This document shows positions 29,719-39,987 of a stretch of 64,000 bases of DNA, piece after piece. Source of the stretch: an uncultured Sphingobacteriaceae bacterium. Its GTDB lineage: Bacteria > Bacteroidota > Bacteroidia > Sphingobacteriales > Sphingobacteriaceae. Position 1 is the stretch's first letter; each line of letters begins with the position of its first letter. The notes below the pieces were generated by a model. That model was given only the letters and a program-made list of their open reading frames with translations, was not told where the DNA came from and made no database searches. Made by a program: the position numbers and the translations under genes. The stretch covers positions 81,432 to 145,431 of the forward strand of contig CAMPKC010000005.1 of assembly GCA_946887045.1 (NCBI GenBank), in the 5' to 3' direction.

Positions 29719-30045
29719 TCACAAACCCTGCTCGGAATCCAGGTCGCGTTTACCATAGCTTTTAAAAAGCAGGCCGATAATCAGAATAAGAATCGAAGCT
29801 ACAATTGCCCAGATCCAGGGCTGAGCATACCAGGCCGCAGTATTGGGCACTCCATTGGGATCCATTTCAATGCTTCGTAAATACGCCGAAGACTGCTCTG
29901 CTTTCGATGAACGGTCGCGGGAATCGTCCGATGTATTACCCGGTTGCGCCATTCCCGCTAACGAAAAAAATACTAATAATAAAATACTGCTTAGTGTAAT
30001 AAGTCTGAATTTTGCCTGAGAGATTTTGGCTAATATAGTTTCCAT
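29719..30045 (-). CDS. Small membrane protein with WYAQPWIW motif (paralogue 2)
   Basis: A 108-residue protein with a signal peptide (about 12-33, likely cut after GMAQ), a charged, serine-rich linker (38-60), WYAQPWIW (72-79), a membrane helix (about 79-95) and a charged tail. It shares architecture and the eight-residue motif with the 88-residue protein downstream. It is divergent from atpD, with 200 bp between the starts. Function unknown; the conserved aromatic motif at the membrane border suggests an interaction surface, which is inference. Confidence 0.75.
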   Translation of the reverse strand: METILAKISQAKFRLITLSSILLLVFFSLAGMAQPGNTSDDSRDRSSKAEQSSAYLRSIEMDPNGVPNTAAWYAQPWIWAIVASILILIIGLLFKSYGKRDLDSEQGL

Positions 30046-30146
30046 GATATTTTCTTTTCCCTATACTATTTTAACAACCCTAAAGGCACACAGTTTGCAT
30101 AAAAAGCGATATCTAAAAATTTATTAAAAATCTTTTGCTTAAGTCA

Positions 30147-30176
30147 TTTGAAATACGGGTTTAAAGCGTATTTTTG
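30147..30176 (+). promoter_or_regulatory. Promoter of atpD-atpC
   Basis: TTTG (30147-30150), an 18-bp spacer and TATTTTTG (30169-30176) match the Bacteroidota -33/-7 promoter exactly. The box continues as TTTGCAGACC. Transcription would start near 30183, leaving a leader of about 60 nt. Confidence 0.75.
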
Positions 30177-30224
30177 CAGACCAAAAAAGCGACCCATTTA
30201 ATCGCTTAATTACTTGATTAATAA

Positions 30225-31751
<1,527 letters not shown>

Positions 31752-31754
31752 GGA

Positions 31755-31854
31755 GTTGAAAGTTATAGGTTGTAAGTTGCAAGAACTTATAGCCTATTAA
31801 TATAGGCAGACATTTGATGGGTTACACAACAACCCACAACTCACAACAAACAAC
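31755..31854. repeat. Inverted heptad arrays between atpD and atpC
   Basis: GTT recurs at 31755, 31762, 31769 and 31776, and AAC at 31831, 31838, 31845 and 31852, all exactly 7 bp apart. The two halves are complementary in type, so they could pair in RNA. Confidence 0.8.
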
Positions 31855-31858
31855 CATA

Positions 31859-32107
31859 ATGATATTAGAAATCTTAACACCAGATAAAAAGGTATACGAA
31901 GGAGAAGTAAGCTCGGTGACGGTTCCCGGAACCTCAGGTTCTTTTGAGATACTTAACAATCACGCGCCAATAATATCGACTCTCGAGGATGGTAAGGTCA
32001 CTATCAGAAGCGGGGGAAAAGACGCAGAACATTTTGTCATTAAAGGCGGAGTTGTAGAGGTGAATAATAATAAAATAATTTTACTGGCTGAAGGCGTGGT
32101 AAGCTAA
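31859..32107 (+). CDS. atpC: ATP synthase F1 subunit epsilon (short form)
   Basis: An 82-residue protein starting at ATG 31859 (MILEILTPDKKVYEG); an in-frame ATG at 31817 would add a sequence encoded by the heptad array. Landmarks are VTVPGTSGSFEILNNHAPIISTL and the beta-sandwich end IILLAEGVVS. The C-terminal helical domain of about 50 residues, which inhibits ATP hydrolysis in E. coli, is absent, as in many Bacteroidota. It follows atpD by 107 bp. Confidence 0.95.
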   Translation: MILEILTPDKKVYEGEVSSVTVPGTSGSFEILNNHAPIISTLEDGKVTIRSGGKDAEHFVIKGGVVEVNNNKIILLAEGVVS

Positions 32108-32133
32108 AAAACCATCACCTGATGCTAAAGGTT

Positions 32134-32172
32134 AAAGGCCGGTTGATTATTCGACCGGCCTTTGATTTTTTA
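32134..32172 (+). terminator. Terminator of atpD-atpC
   Basis: AAAGGCCGGT (32134-32143) pairs perfectly with ACCGGCCTTT around a 10-nt loop, followed by GATTTTTT. Confidence 0.88.
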
Positions 32173-32373
32173 AAGAAATATCTTCATCGGTCCCTGTTTT
32201 TTGGAAAAAACACAACGCTAGAAGCAGACCAACTATTTCTACTTTTCCCCTGCAAATTCTCATTTTCAGGAAGATTTTTAACACTTCGAAACACCAGAGC
32301 ACACGCCCATACCGAATACCGAAATCATAATTAGTATATCAGTACAATACTATAATTCCAAAAACATAACCAT

Positions 32374-32484
32374 ATGAAGAACATAATACTGAAATATAAA
32401 AAATATCAAAATATAATTCTTATTTCCATTTTTACTCTAAAGCTATTGACTGAAAAGAAGCAAGTACTTAACTTGAGAAAATAA
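32374..32484 (+). other. Possible leader peptide ORF upstream of ilvD
   Basis: In the 445-bp stretch between atpC and ilvD, an ATG at 32374 opens a 36-codon frame ending at TAA 32482-32484, 69 bp before ilvD. It encodes 6 Ile, 7 Leu and 1 Val, starting MKNIILKYKK and including IILISIFTLKLL. That would suit an attenuator leader of a branched-chain operon. However, the DNA is very AT-rich, which favours such codons by chance, and I see no terminator hairpin behind it. The rest of this stretch holds the atpC terminator and no other supported feature; no clear TAnnTTTG box was found. Confidence 0.3.
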
Positions 32485-32553
32485 TTAAAGCAACTTAAAA
32501 CTTAAACTCACGCAGCTACTAAATTTATAGTGGCACAGATAAAAAATATCTCA

Positions 32554-34254
32554 ATGGATTCACCAGTTACGAAAACAAACGAATTAAATCCCTACAGTAA
32601 AGTACTTACCCAAGACCCTACCCAACCGGCAGCCCAAGCTATGTTATACGGCATCGGCCTGACCGATGAAGATATGCAAAAGGCTCAGGTTGGAATTGTG
32701 AGCATGGGTTATGATGGCAACACCTGCAATATGCACCTGAATGATTTGGCTAAGCTGGTTAAAGAAGGTGTTTGGAAAGAGGATTTAGTTGGATTGATTT
32801 TCCACACGATTGGTGTAAGCGATGGAATGAGTAACGGAACGGCAGGCATGCGCTATTCGCTGGTAAGTCGCGATATTATTGCCGATTCAATCGAAGCTGT
32901 ATGCGGAGCGCAATATTATGATTCTATAATTGCCCTTCCGGGATGTGACAAAAACATGCCTGGTTCTGTTATGGCAATGGGAAGATTAAACAGACCTTCT
33001 ATAATGGTTTACGGTGGCACTATTGCTCCCGGGCATTATAAAGGAGAAGATTTAAACATCGTATCGGCATTCGAAGCTTTAGGCAAAAAAATGGCAGGCG
33101 AATTAGATGAAATAGATTTCAAGGAAATTATTAAAAATGCATGTCCGAGCGCCGGAGCCTGCGGTGGAATTTATACTGCCAATACCATGGCAGCCGCTAT
33201 TGAAGCACTTGGAATGAGTTTACCATACTCTTCTTCAAGCCCGGCATTGAGTCCGGAGAAGCAACAAGAGTGCCTTGATGCAGGAAAAGCCATTAAGATT
33301 TTAATGGAGCGTGATATCAAACCTAAAGATATCATGACCAAAAAAGCTTTTGAAAATGCAATCGTTACCATTATGATACTCGGCGGATCAACGAATGCTG
33401 TTTTACACTTTTTAGCGATTGCAAAGAGCGTTGATGTAGATTTAACACAAGACGATTTTCAGGAGATAAGCAACCGCATCCCGGTATTGGCGGACATGAA
33501 GCCAAGCGGAAAATATATGATGGAAGACCTTCATAATATTGGTGGTGTACCTGCTGTAATGAAATATGCTTTAGAGCAGGGCTGGCTGCATGGCGACTGT
33601 TTAACCTGCACAGGAAAGACTCTTGCCGAAAATCTTGCGGATGTTCCCGCATTGGATTTTGAAACCCAAAAGATCATCCTGCCAAAGGAAAACCCGATAA
33701 AAGAAACAGGACATTTACAGATCATCTACGGAAATCTTGCCCAAGGTGGCAGTGTAGCAAAAATTACCGGCAAAGAAGGAGAACGATTTGAAGGACCTGC
33801 ACGAGTATTTGACGGAGAATTTGAATTAATCGAAGGCATCCAGTCTCATCGTGTAAAACGCGGTGACGTTGTCGTGATCAGAAATGTTGGCCCCAAGGGT
33901 GCGCCAGGTATGCCTGAAATGTTAAAACCTACTTCGGCATTAATTGGCGTGGGTTTAGGAAAAAGTGTTGCCTTGATTACCGACGGACGCTTTAGCGGAG
34001 GAACCCACGGATTTGTCGTAGGTCATATTACACCTGAAGCTTACGAAGGAGGTCTAATAGGATTGGTGAAAGACGATGACATCATCGAAATCGATGCGAT
34101 CAGCAGAGTTATGACGTTAAAGGTAAGTGAGGAAGAAATAGCTCAAAGAAAAGCGGCATGGATTCAACCTGAATTAAAAGCAAAAAAGGGACTCCTTTAT
34201 AAATATGCCAAACAGGTAAGCACCGCGGCCGAAGGTTGCGTTACAGACCTTTAA
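32554..34254 (+). CDS. ilvD: Dihydroxy-acid dehydratase IlvD
   Basis: Dehydrates the 2,3-dihydroxy acids in valine and isoleucine synthesis; an iron-sulfur enzyme. The 566 residues start at ATG 32554; an in-frame GTG lies at 32530. Cluster-ligand candidates are Cys58 (NTCNMH), Cys131 ([11 protein letters not shown]) and Cys203 (SAGACGG). The C-terminal [19 protein letters not shown] is intact. First gene of the ilv-leu operon, 59 bp before ilvB. Confidence 0.97.
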   Translation: MDSPVTKTNELNPYSKVLTQDPTQPAAQAMLYGIGLTDEDMQKAQVGIVSMGYDGNTCNMHLNDLAKLVKEGVWKEDLVGLIFHTIGVSDGMSNGTAGMRYSLVSRDIIADSIEAVCGAQYYDSIIALPGCDKNMPGSVMAMGRLNRPSIMVYGGTIAPGHYKGEDLNIVSAFEALGKKMAGELDEIDFKEIIKNACPSAGACGGIYTANTMAAAIEALGMSLPYSSSSPALSPEKQQECLDAGKAIKILMERDIKPKDIMTKKAFENAIVTIMILGGSTNAVLHFLAIAKSVDVDLTQDDFQEISNRIPVLADMKPSGKYMMEDLHNIGGVPAVMKYALEQGWLHGDCLTCTGKTLAENLADVPALDFETQKIILPKENPIKETGHLQIIYGNLAQGGSVAKITGKEGERFEGPARVFDGEFELIEGIQSHRVKRGDVVVIRNVGPKGAPGMPEMLKPTSALIGVGLGKSVALITDGRFSGGTHGFVVGHITPEAYEGGLIGLVKDDDIIEIDAISRVMTLKVSEEEIAQRKAAWIQPELKAKKGLLYKYAKQVSTAAEGCVTDL

Positions 34255-34313
34255 GAGATTTACGAGTCGAAAATAAGAGTAAGAGGATTATCAAAAATCT
34301 AATATCTAATACA

Positions 34314-36050
34314 ATGGATACAGCACAACAGGATATAGCAGCAAAAGAATCAAAAACAACAGTTGAAATGACGGGTTCTGTTGCTTTGCTGGAAGGATTG
34401 ATAGCAGAAGGCGTTGATACAATTTTTGGGTATCCGGGCGGAGCTATTATGCCTATATACGATGCCTTGTACGATTACATGGATAAATTAAATCACATCT
34501 TGGTTCGACATGAACAAGGTGGAATCCATGCGGGTCAGGGTTATGCACGTTCATCAGGTAAAGTTGGTGTGGTTTTTGCAACTAGCGGCCCCGGCGCCAC
34601 CAACCTGGTAACAGGATTGGCAGATGCACAGATTGACAGCACACCTTTGGTTTGTATAACCGGACAAGTATTTGCACATTTATTAGGAACCGATGCTTTC
34701 CAGGAAACTGATGTAATTAACATCACCACACCTATAACAAAATGGAATTATCAGGTTACTGATGCTACAGAGATCCCAGAGGTTTTAGCTAAAGCCTTTT
34801 ATATCGCGAAAAGCGGAAGACCTGGCCCTGTATTAATAGATATTACCAAAAACGCACAGATACAGAAGTTCAGCTTTGAAGGGTATACTAAATGTGATCA
34901 TATCCGGAGTTACCGTCCAAGGCCCATCGTACGTAAAGAATATCTACAGGAAGCTGCTGACCTCATTAATCAGGCTAAAAAACCATTTATCCTTTGGGGG
35001 CAAGGAGTTCTTTTAGGCAGAGCCGAGCAGGAATTCAAAACGTTTATTGAAAAATCTGGAATTCCTTCTGCCTGGACAATACTGGGTGCAGGTGCCGTAC
35101 CGACTGATCACCCCTTAAATGTGGGAATGCTGGGAATGCATGGAAATTACGGACCAAACGTTTTGACAAATGAATGCGACGTACTGATTGCGATAGGAAT
35201 GCGCTTTGACGACCGTGTAACGGGACGTTTAGATAAATATGCCAAGCAGGCAAAAATTGTACACCTGGATATTGACCCAGCGGAGATTGATAAAAACATA
35301 AAAGTACAGGTACCGGTTTGGGGAGACTGTAAAGAAACGCTTCCGATGTTGACCGAACTGGTTCAGGCTAAAGAGCATACAGAATGGCTTGAAAAGTTTA
35401 AAGATTATCAAAGACAGGAAATTGAAGCGGTAATTAAAGATGAACTTTTCCCTACTTCCGATGAGCTTACAATGGGTGAAGTTATTCAACTGATTAACGA
35501 GTTGACCCTTGGCGAAGCAGTAATTGTTACAGATGTTGGTCAGCATCAAATGGTAGCATGTCGCTACGCTAAGTTTAACAAAACCCGAAGCAATATTACC
35601 AGTGGCGGTTTAGGAACAATGGGCTTTGCCCTGCCTGCAGCTATCGGTGCGAAATTCGGAACTCCGGATAGAGAAGTAATTGCAGTAATCGGGGACGGCG
35701 GAGTGCAAATGAACATACAGGAATTAGGCACAATCATGCAATTTGGCGTTGATGTTAAAATCCTTATTCTAAATAATCAATTTTTAGGGATGGTGCGTCA
35801 GTGGCAGCAGTTATTTAACGACAAACGCTATTCGTTTGTAAATATAACCAGTCCCGATTATGTAAAAGTAGCTGAGGCCTACAGTATTCCGGGGCAACGC
35901 GTGGACGATCGGGAAAGCCTTAAATCTGCAATCAAAACAATGCTTGGTCATAAAGGAGCGTACCTTTTAGAGGTAATGGTTACCAAAGAAAATAACGTAT
36001 TTCCGATGGTACCTCAAGGTTGCAGTGTAAGTGAAATAAGGTTAAAATAA
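34314..36050 (+). CDS. ilvB: Acetolactate synthase large subunit IlvB
   Basis: The TPP- and FAD-dependent enzyme condensing two pyruvates, or pyruvate with 2-oxobutyrate. ATG 34314 (MDTAQQD) gives 578 residues; the frame is open upstream through the ilvD end but without a convincing start. Landmarks are EGVDTIFGYPGGA with the catalytic Glu in VRHEQGGIHAGQGYAR, TSGPGATNLVTGLADA and the TPP motif GDGGVQMNIQELGTI...NNQFLGMVRQWQ. The regulatory subunit gene follows after 50 bp. Confidence 0.97.
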   Translation: MDTAQQDIAAKESKTTVEMTGSVALLEGLIAEGVDTIFGYPGGAIMPIYDALYDYMDKLNHILVRHEQGGIHAGQGYARSSGKVGVVFATSGPGATNLVTGLADAQIDSTPLVCITGQVFAHLLGTDAFQETDVINITTPITKWNYQVTDATEIPEVLAKAFYIAKSGRPGPVLIDITKNAQIQKFSFEGYTKCDHIRSYRPRPIVRKEYLQEAADLINQAKKPFILWGQGVLLGRAEQEFKTFIEKSGIPSAWTILGAGAVPTDHPLNVGMLGMHGNYGPNVLTNECDVLIAIGMRFDDRVTGRLDKYAKQAKIVHLDIDPAEIDKNIKVQVPVWGDCKETLPMLTELVQAKEHTEWLEKFKDYQRQEIEAVIKDELFPTSDELTMGEVIQLINELTLGEAVIVTDVGQHQMVACRYAKFNKTRSNITSGGLGTMGFALPAAIGAKFGTPDREVIAVIGDGGVQMNIQELGTIMQFGVDVKILILNNQFLGMVRQWQQLFNDKRYSFVNITSPDYVKVAEAYSIPGQRVDDRESLKSAIKTMLGHKGAYLLEVMVTKENNVFPMVPQGCSVSEIRLK

Positions 36051-36057
36051 GGGGAAG

Positions 36058-36074
36058 GTTGCGGGTTATAAGTT
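36058..36074. repeat. Short heptad array between ilvB and ilvN
   Basis: GTT at 36058, 36065 and 36072, exactly 7 bp apart; only three units. Confidence 0.5.
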
Positions 36075-36100
36075 GAATGCAAAAGTTTAAATAAAGCATC

Positions 36101-36706
36101 ATGACAGAACAAAAAATTGAAAAGCAGGAATATAATATCACCGTTTACACGGAGAACCAGATCGGGCTGTTAACCCGGATTGCTATTATATTCAGCCGCC
36201 GTAAAATAAATATTGAAAGCCTGAATACCTCTCCTTCCGAGATTGAGAGTATCCATCGCTTTAATATCGTGATAACTGAAACTGAAGATGTGGTACGGAA
36301 AGTTTGTCGACAGATAGAAAAGCAGATTGAAGTTCTGAAAGTATATTTCAACACAAATGAAGATGTGATCTGGCAGGAAATGGCACTCTATAAAGTACCA
36401 ACCGAAGAGATTGCTGAGAAAGCTTTGGTTGAGCGTCTTTTAAGAGAAAACGGAGCCCGTGTGGTGGTTATCCGAACTGATTATACAGTGTTTGAAACAA
36501 CCGGTCACCGCGAAGAAACAGATACACTTATCACCAAACTTCAGCCCTATGGTTTAATTGAATTTGTACGAAGCGCACGAATTGCGATTATAAAAGACAG
36601 TGAAGGCTTTAACCGGAAGCTACGCGAATTTGAACGCAAAGAGCCGGGTCACGAAGTAATTGAGAATGAATACTTAAATAAGGGCGCTAAAGTTTTCACG
36701 ATGTAG
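36101..36706 (+). CDS. ilvN: Acetolactate synthase small (regulatory) subunit
   Basis: The valine-sensing subunit of acetohydroxyacid synthase. The N-terminal ACT domain is visible as YNITVYTENQIGLLTRIAIIFSRRKINIESL (about 10-40), followed by a second ferredoxin-like domain (AEKALVERLLRENGARVVVIRTDYTVFETTG) and a basic C-terminus. At 201 residues it is about 40 longer than E. coli IlvH. It follows ilvB by 50 bp; the next gap (200 bp, before ilvC) shows no terminator and only a weak promoter-like TTTG at about 36755. Confidence 0.94.
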   Translation: MTEQKIEKQEYNITVYTENQIGLLTRIAIIFSRRKINIESLNTSPSEIESIHRFNIVITETEDVVRKVCRQIEKQIEVLKVYFNTNEDVIWQEMALYKVPTEEIAEKALVERLLRENGARVVVIRTDYTVFETTGHREETDTLITKLQPYGLIEFVRSARIAIIKDSEGFNRKLREFERKEPGHEVIENEYLNKGAKVFTM

Positions 36707-36906
36707 AAATCCTCTAAATTTTCGCTGCTTCGTTTAGACTTTTAATATCGATCCTTTGAAGCGATTTTAATGTTTTTACACTAAATTAGCGCCGATTTTA
36801 GAATATCCCCTAAAAAAAGCTTGGAAAAAGCCCATGATTTAAATCAGGTAGAGGAATAAATAAAAATATTAACACAAAAAGTAAAATAGAAATCAAGCAA
36901 TAAAAA

Positions 36907-38388
36907 ATGGCAAATTATTTTAATACACTACCCCTTAGAGAGCAATTAAACCAATTGGGTGTATGCGAATTCATGGACAGTTCTGAATTTTCTGATGGCG
37001 TAAGCGCGCTAAAAGGAAAAAAAATTGTAATCGTAGGTTGCGGCGCTCAAGGCTTAAATCAAGGTTTAAACTTAAGAGATAGTGGCTTAGATGTTAGTTA
37101 TGCATTGCGTAAAGAGGCTATCGAAGGTAAAAGAGATTCCTGGAAAAACGCTTCTGGAAATAACTTCACTGTTGGCACTTACGAAGAACTACTTCCAACT
37201 GCCGATCTAGTGATCAACCTTACTCCAGATAAGCAACATACCTCTGTTGTTAATGCAGTTATGCCGTTGATGAAACAAGGAGCTACTTTATCGTACTCTC
37301 ACGGTTTCAATATTGTTGAAGAAGGAATGCAGATCCGTAAGGATCTTACCGTTATCATGGTTGCTCCAAAATCACCAGGCAGCGAAGTTAGATCTGAATA
37401 TGTTAGAGGATTTGGTGTGCCAACTTTAATTGCGGTTCACCCGGAAAACGACCCTCAGGGAAAAGGATTAGCGGAAGCAAAAGCTTATTGCGTAGGTACA
37501 GGCGGTCACAGAGCCGGTGTACTAAGATCATCTTTCGTAGCTGAAGTGAAATCAGATTTGATGGGCGAGCAAACTATCCTTTGTGGTTTATTGCAAACAG
37601 GCTCTATCCTTTCTTTCGATAAAATGATTGAAAAAGGAATCGACGCTGGGTATGCATCTAAACTAGTTCAATACGGTGTTGAAGTAATTACCGAAGCTTT
37701 AAAACATGGTGGTGTATCGGGTATGATGGACCGTTTAAGCAATGTTGCTAAAATCAAAGCTTTTGAAGTTTCTGAAGAGTTGAAAGACATCATGCGTCCG
37801 TTGTTTCAAAAACACCAGGATGATATCATGAGTGGCGAGTTTAGCCGTATCATGATGGAAGACTGGGCTAACGGCGATAAAAACTTATTAGCATGGAGAG
37901 CTGAAACTGGCGAAACCGCTTTCGAAAAAACTCCGGCAGGTGATGTTAAAATTGGTGAGCAAGAATATTTTGACAACTACCTTTTAATGGTTGCTTTTGT
38001 AAGAGCCGGTGTTGAATTAGCTTTCGAAACAATGGTTGAAGCTGGTATCAAACCTGAGTCGGCTTACTATGAGTCGTTACACGAAACTCCGCTTATCGCT
38101 AATACTATTGCACGTAAAAAATTGTTCGAAATGAATCGTGTAATTTCTGACACTGCTGAGTATGGTTGTTACCTGTTTGATCAGGCTTGTAAACCATTAT
38201 TAGCTGATTTCATGAAGAAAGTTGATACTGATTTAGTTGGTAAAAACTTCAATGAAGGTAAAGATGGATCTGTTGATAACATGCAATTAGTTGCTATCAA
38301 TGAAATCTTACGTAATCATCAGGTGGAAGTTGTAGGTACAACATTGCGTAAAGCGATGACTGCAATGAAAGCTATAAAAACTGTATAA
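36907..38388 (+). CDS. ilvC: Ketol-acid reductoisomerase, class II
   Basis: Converts acetolactate or acetohydroxybutyrate to the dihydroxy acids with NADPH. The 493 residues are the long class II type with two knotted C-terminal domains, as in E. coli, rather than the 330-residue class I. Landmarks are [23 protein letters not shown] (38-60), the cofactor-specificity loop with [36 protein letters not shown] and [13 protein letters not shown]. It has a palindromic repeat directly after the stop. Confidence 0.97.
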   Translation: MANYFNTLPLREQLNQLGVCEFMDSSEFSDGVSALKGKKIVIVGCGAQGLNQGLNLRDSGLDVSYALRKEAIEGKRDSWKNASGNNFTVGTYEELLPTADLVINLTPDKQHTSVVNAVMPLMKQGATLSYSHGFNIVEEGMQIRKDLTVIMVAPKSPGSEVRSEYVRGFGVPTLIAVHPENDPQGKGLAEAKAYCVGTGGHRAGVLRSSFVAEVKSDLMGEQTILCGLLQTGSILSFDKMIEKGIDAGYASKLVQYGVEVITEALKHGGVSGMMDRLSNVAKIKAFEVSEELKDIMRPLFQKHQDDIMSGEFSRIMMEDWANGDKNLLAWRAETGETAFEKTPAGDVKIGEQEYFDNYLLMVAFVRAGVELAFETMVEAGIKPESAYYESLHETPLIANTIARKKLFEMNRVISDTAEYGCYLFDQACKPLLADFMKKVDTDLVGKNFNEGKDGSVDNMQLVAINEILRNHQVEVVGTTLRKAMTAMKAIKTV

Positions 38389-38485
38389 CCCCCTAGCCCC
38401 TTAAAGGGGGAACCATAAGCATAAAATGGCAAACTCAAACATGAACATACGCAAGTCAAAGTCCCCTTTAGGGGATTTAGGGGCT
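38389..38485. repeat. Facing pair of CCCCTAAAGGGG-type palindromic repeats
   Basis: CCCCCTAGCCCCTTAAAGGG at 38389-38408 (running on as GGA) and, inverted, TCCCCTTTAGGGGATTTAGG at 38464-38483. Each is partly palindromic, and together they form a larger inverted repeat across about 97 bp. The second copy reads as SPLGDLGA in the frame of the ABC gene, so an upstream ATG at 38426 would translate through the repeat. Confidence 0.8.
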
Positions 38486-39955
38486 ATGGCTCTTGTTCAT
38501 GTTTCTAGTCTAAACCTGCAGTATCAATCTAAATTGATATTAAAGGATTTGAATTGGATGATAAGTCGTGGCGAAAACTGGTTATTGAGTGGAATCAGCG
38601 GCAGCGGAAAAACTTCATTAGCTAAGGTTATAGCAGGTTTGCAAGGTGCTATTGGTGAAGTAAAAACGAACTTCAGCACAGAAAACAGTTTGCCGGCTAA
38701 AGCTCTGTATGTCGAAAGCTGGTACCAGTTTAAAAACCTCGAAGGGGTTGCTAATTTCTATTACCAACAACGTTATACGAGTCAGCAAGCTAAAGAAACG
38801 CTTACCGTAAAAGCTGAATTAGCTCTATACGGAAGAGAAAACAATCTTGAGCTTGATGGTGTCGAAAAGTTTTTAAGCGCACTAGGTTTTTCGGAACTTA
38901 AAAACTCTCAATTGATCGAACTATCCAGCGGAGAGCATAAAAAACTGCAATTGGTTAAAGCGTTGTGGTTAAAACCTCAATTGTTGATTATCGACCAACC
39001 TTACACAGGATTAGATGCTGCATCTCGTCGAAACTTAAACGACTTGTTAGATGAAGTTTCTGCAGGTGGGGTACAATTAATATTGATTTGCAACGATGCT
39101 GATATTGAATTACCGGGAAGCATAAATCGTTTTGCGGAAATTAAAGATGGACAATTAGTAAGTTTTAGTTCCAGAGAAATGATATCGGTTCTACCTGAAA
39201 GACCATTCAGAAAGTTGCCGGATTTTTTAAAGGAATCACCTGTGTATTCGTCAGAAAACATCGCAAGGTTAGTTAATGTAAGCATCAGTTACGGCGACAA
39301 GCAGGTTTTAAAAAACATCAACTGGGAAATTAAAGCCGGAGAAAAATGGCTTCTACAAGGTCCGAATGGCTCCGGAAAATCGACCTTATTGAGTTTAATT
39401 AATGGTGATCATCCGCAAGCTTATGCAAACACGCTTTACCTGTTTGGCAACAAAAGGGGAAGCGGTGAGAGTGTTTGGGATATCAAACAACACATTGGCT
39501 TAATTTCGCCAGAATTTCATAGGTATTTTGATGCTTCATCAACAGTATGGCAAAGCATCGCATCTGGCTTTTATGATTCAGTAGGATTATTTCAGCAATT
39601 GCCTTATTCGAAAAGCGTTCAGGTTGATGAGTTGATTAAATTCTTTGGGTTAAGCGAGAATAAAAACGAATTGCTAAGAACACTTCCTCTGGGAAAACAG
39701 AGATTGGTTTTGTTAGCTAGAACGATTATTAAAAATCCGGAACTATTAATACTTGATGAACCATGCCAGGGCTTAGACCAGCAGCAAACACAACTCTTCA
39801 ATAACCTGGTGGATGAATTATGCAGCAACGGGATGACCTTGATTTATGTCGGACATTTTGAATCTGCCTTGCCGGCTTGTTTAGAGAAACGACTGTTATT
39901 AGAAAAAGGTGAAGTAAAAGTCATCGAAAATATCTCAGAAAGCTGCTTAGTATAA
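38486..39955 (+). CDS. ModF-like tandem ABC ATPase
   Basis: Two fused ATP-binding cassettes and no membrane segment (489 residues from ATG 38486, chosen because the 38426 start reads through a repeat). The stretch GESVWDIKQHIG (328-339) with GFYDSVGLFQ (361-370) resembles E. coli ModF. NBD1 has Walker A GISGSGKT (36-43) and signature LSSGE (146-150), but DQ (170-171) replaces the Walker B DE, and the switch His is replaced (ICND). NBD2 has GPNGSGKS (292-299), LDEP (423-426) and His457, but a degenerate signature LPLGK (400-404). So one composite site is intact and one is degenerate. Function unknown; its place in the ilv-leu operon is unexplained. Confidence 0.88.
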   Translation: MALVHVSSLNLQYQSKLILKDLNWMISRGENWLLSGISGSGKTSLAKVIAGLQGAIGEVKTNFSTENSLPAKALYVESWYQFKNLEGVANFYYQQRYTSQQAKETLTVKAELALYGRENNLELDGVEKFLSALGFSELKNSQLIELSSGEHKKLQLVKALWLKPQLLIIDQPYTGLDAASRRNLNDLLDEVSAGGVQLILICNDADIELPGSINRFAEIKDGQLVSFSSREMISVLPERPFRKLPDFLKESPVYSSENIARLVNVSISYGDKQVLKNINWEIKAGEKWLLQGPNGSGKSTLLSLINGDHPQAYANTLYLFGNKRGSGESVWDIKQHIGLISPEFHRYFDASSTVWQSIASGFYDSVGLFQQLPYSKSVQVDELIKFFGLSENKNELLRTLPLGKQRLVLLARTIIKNPELLILDEPCQGLDQQQTQLFNNLVDELCSNGMTLIYVGHFESALPACLEKRLLLEKGEVKVIENISESCLV

Positions 39956-39987
39956 TGAAGAACAACATTTTATCACGCTAAAAAATC

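Noticed and set aside
32122..32334. ORF of 70 codons after atpC
   Set aside because: It starts upstream of and reads through the atpC terminator hairpin, has no family-like features and no promoter.
36707..36906. Internal promoter before ilvC
   Set aside because: A TTTG near 36755 has no TAnnTTTG at the proper distance; only a one-mismatch TAAATTAG with too long a spacer.
38426..38485. Upstream start of the ABC gene (ATG 38426)
   Set aside because: The extra 20 residues are encoded by a palindromic intergenic repeat; ATG 38486 begins the normal ABC fold.
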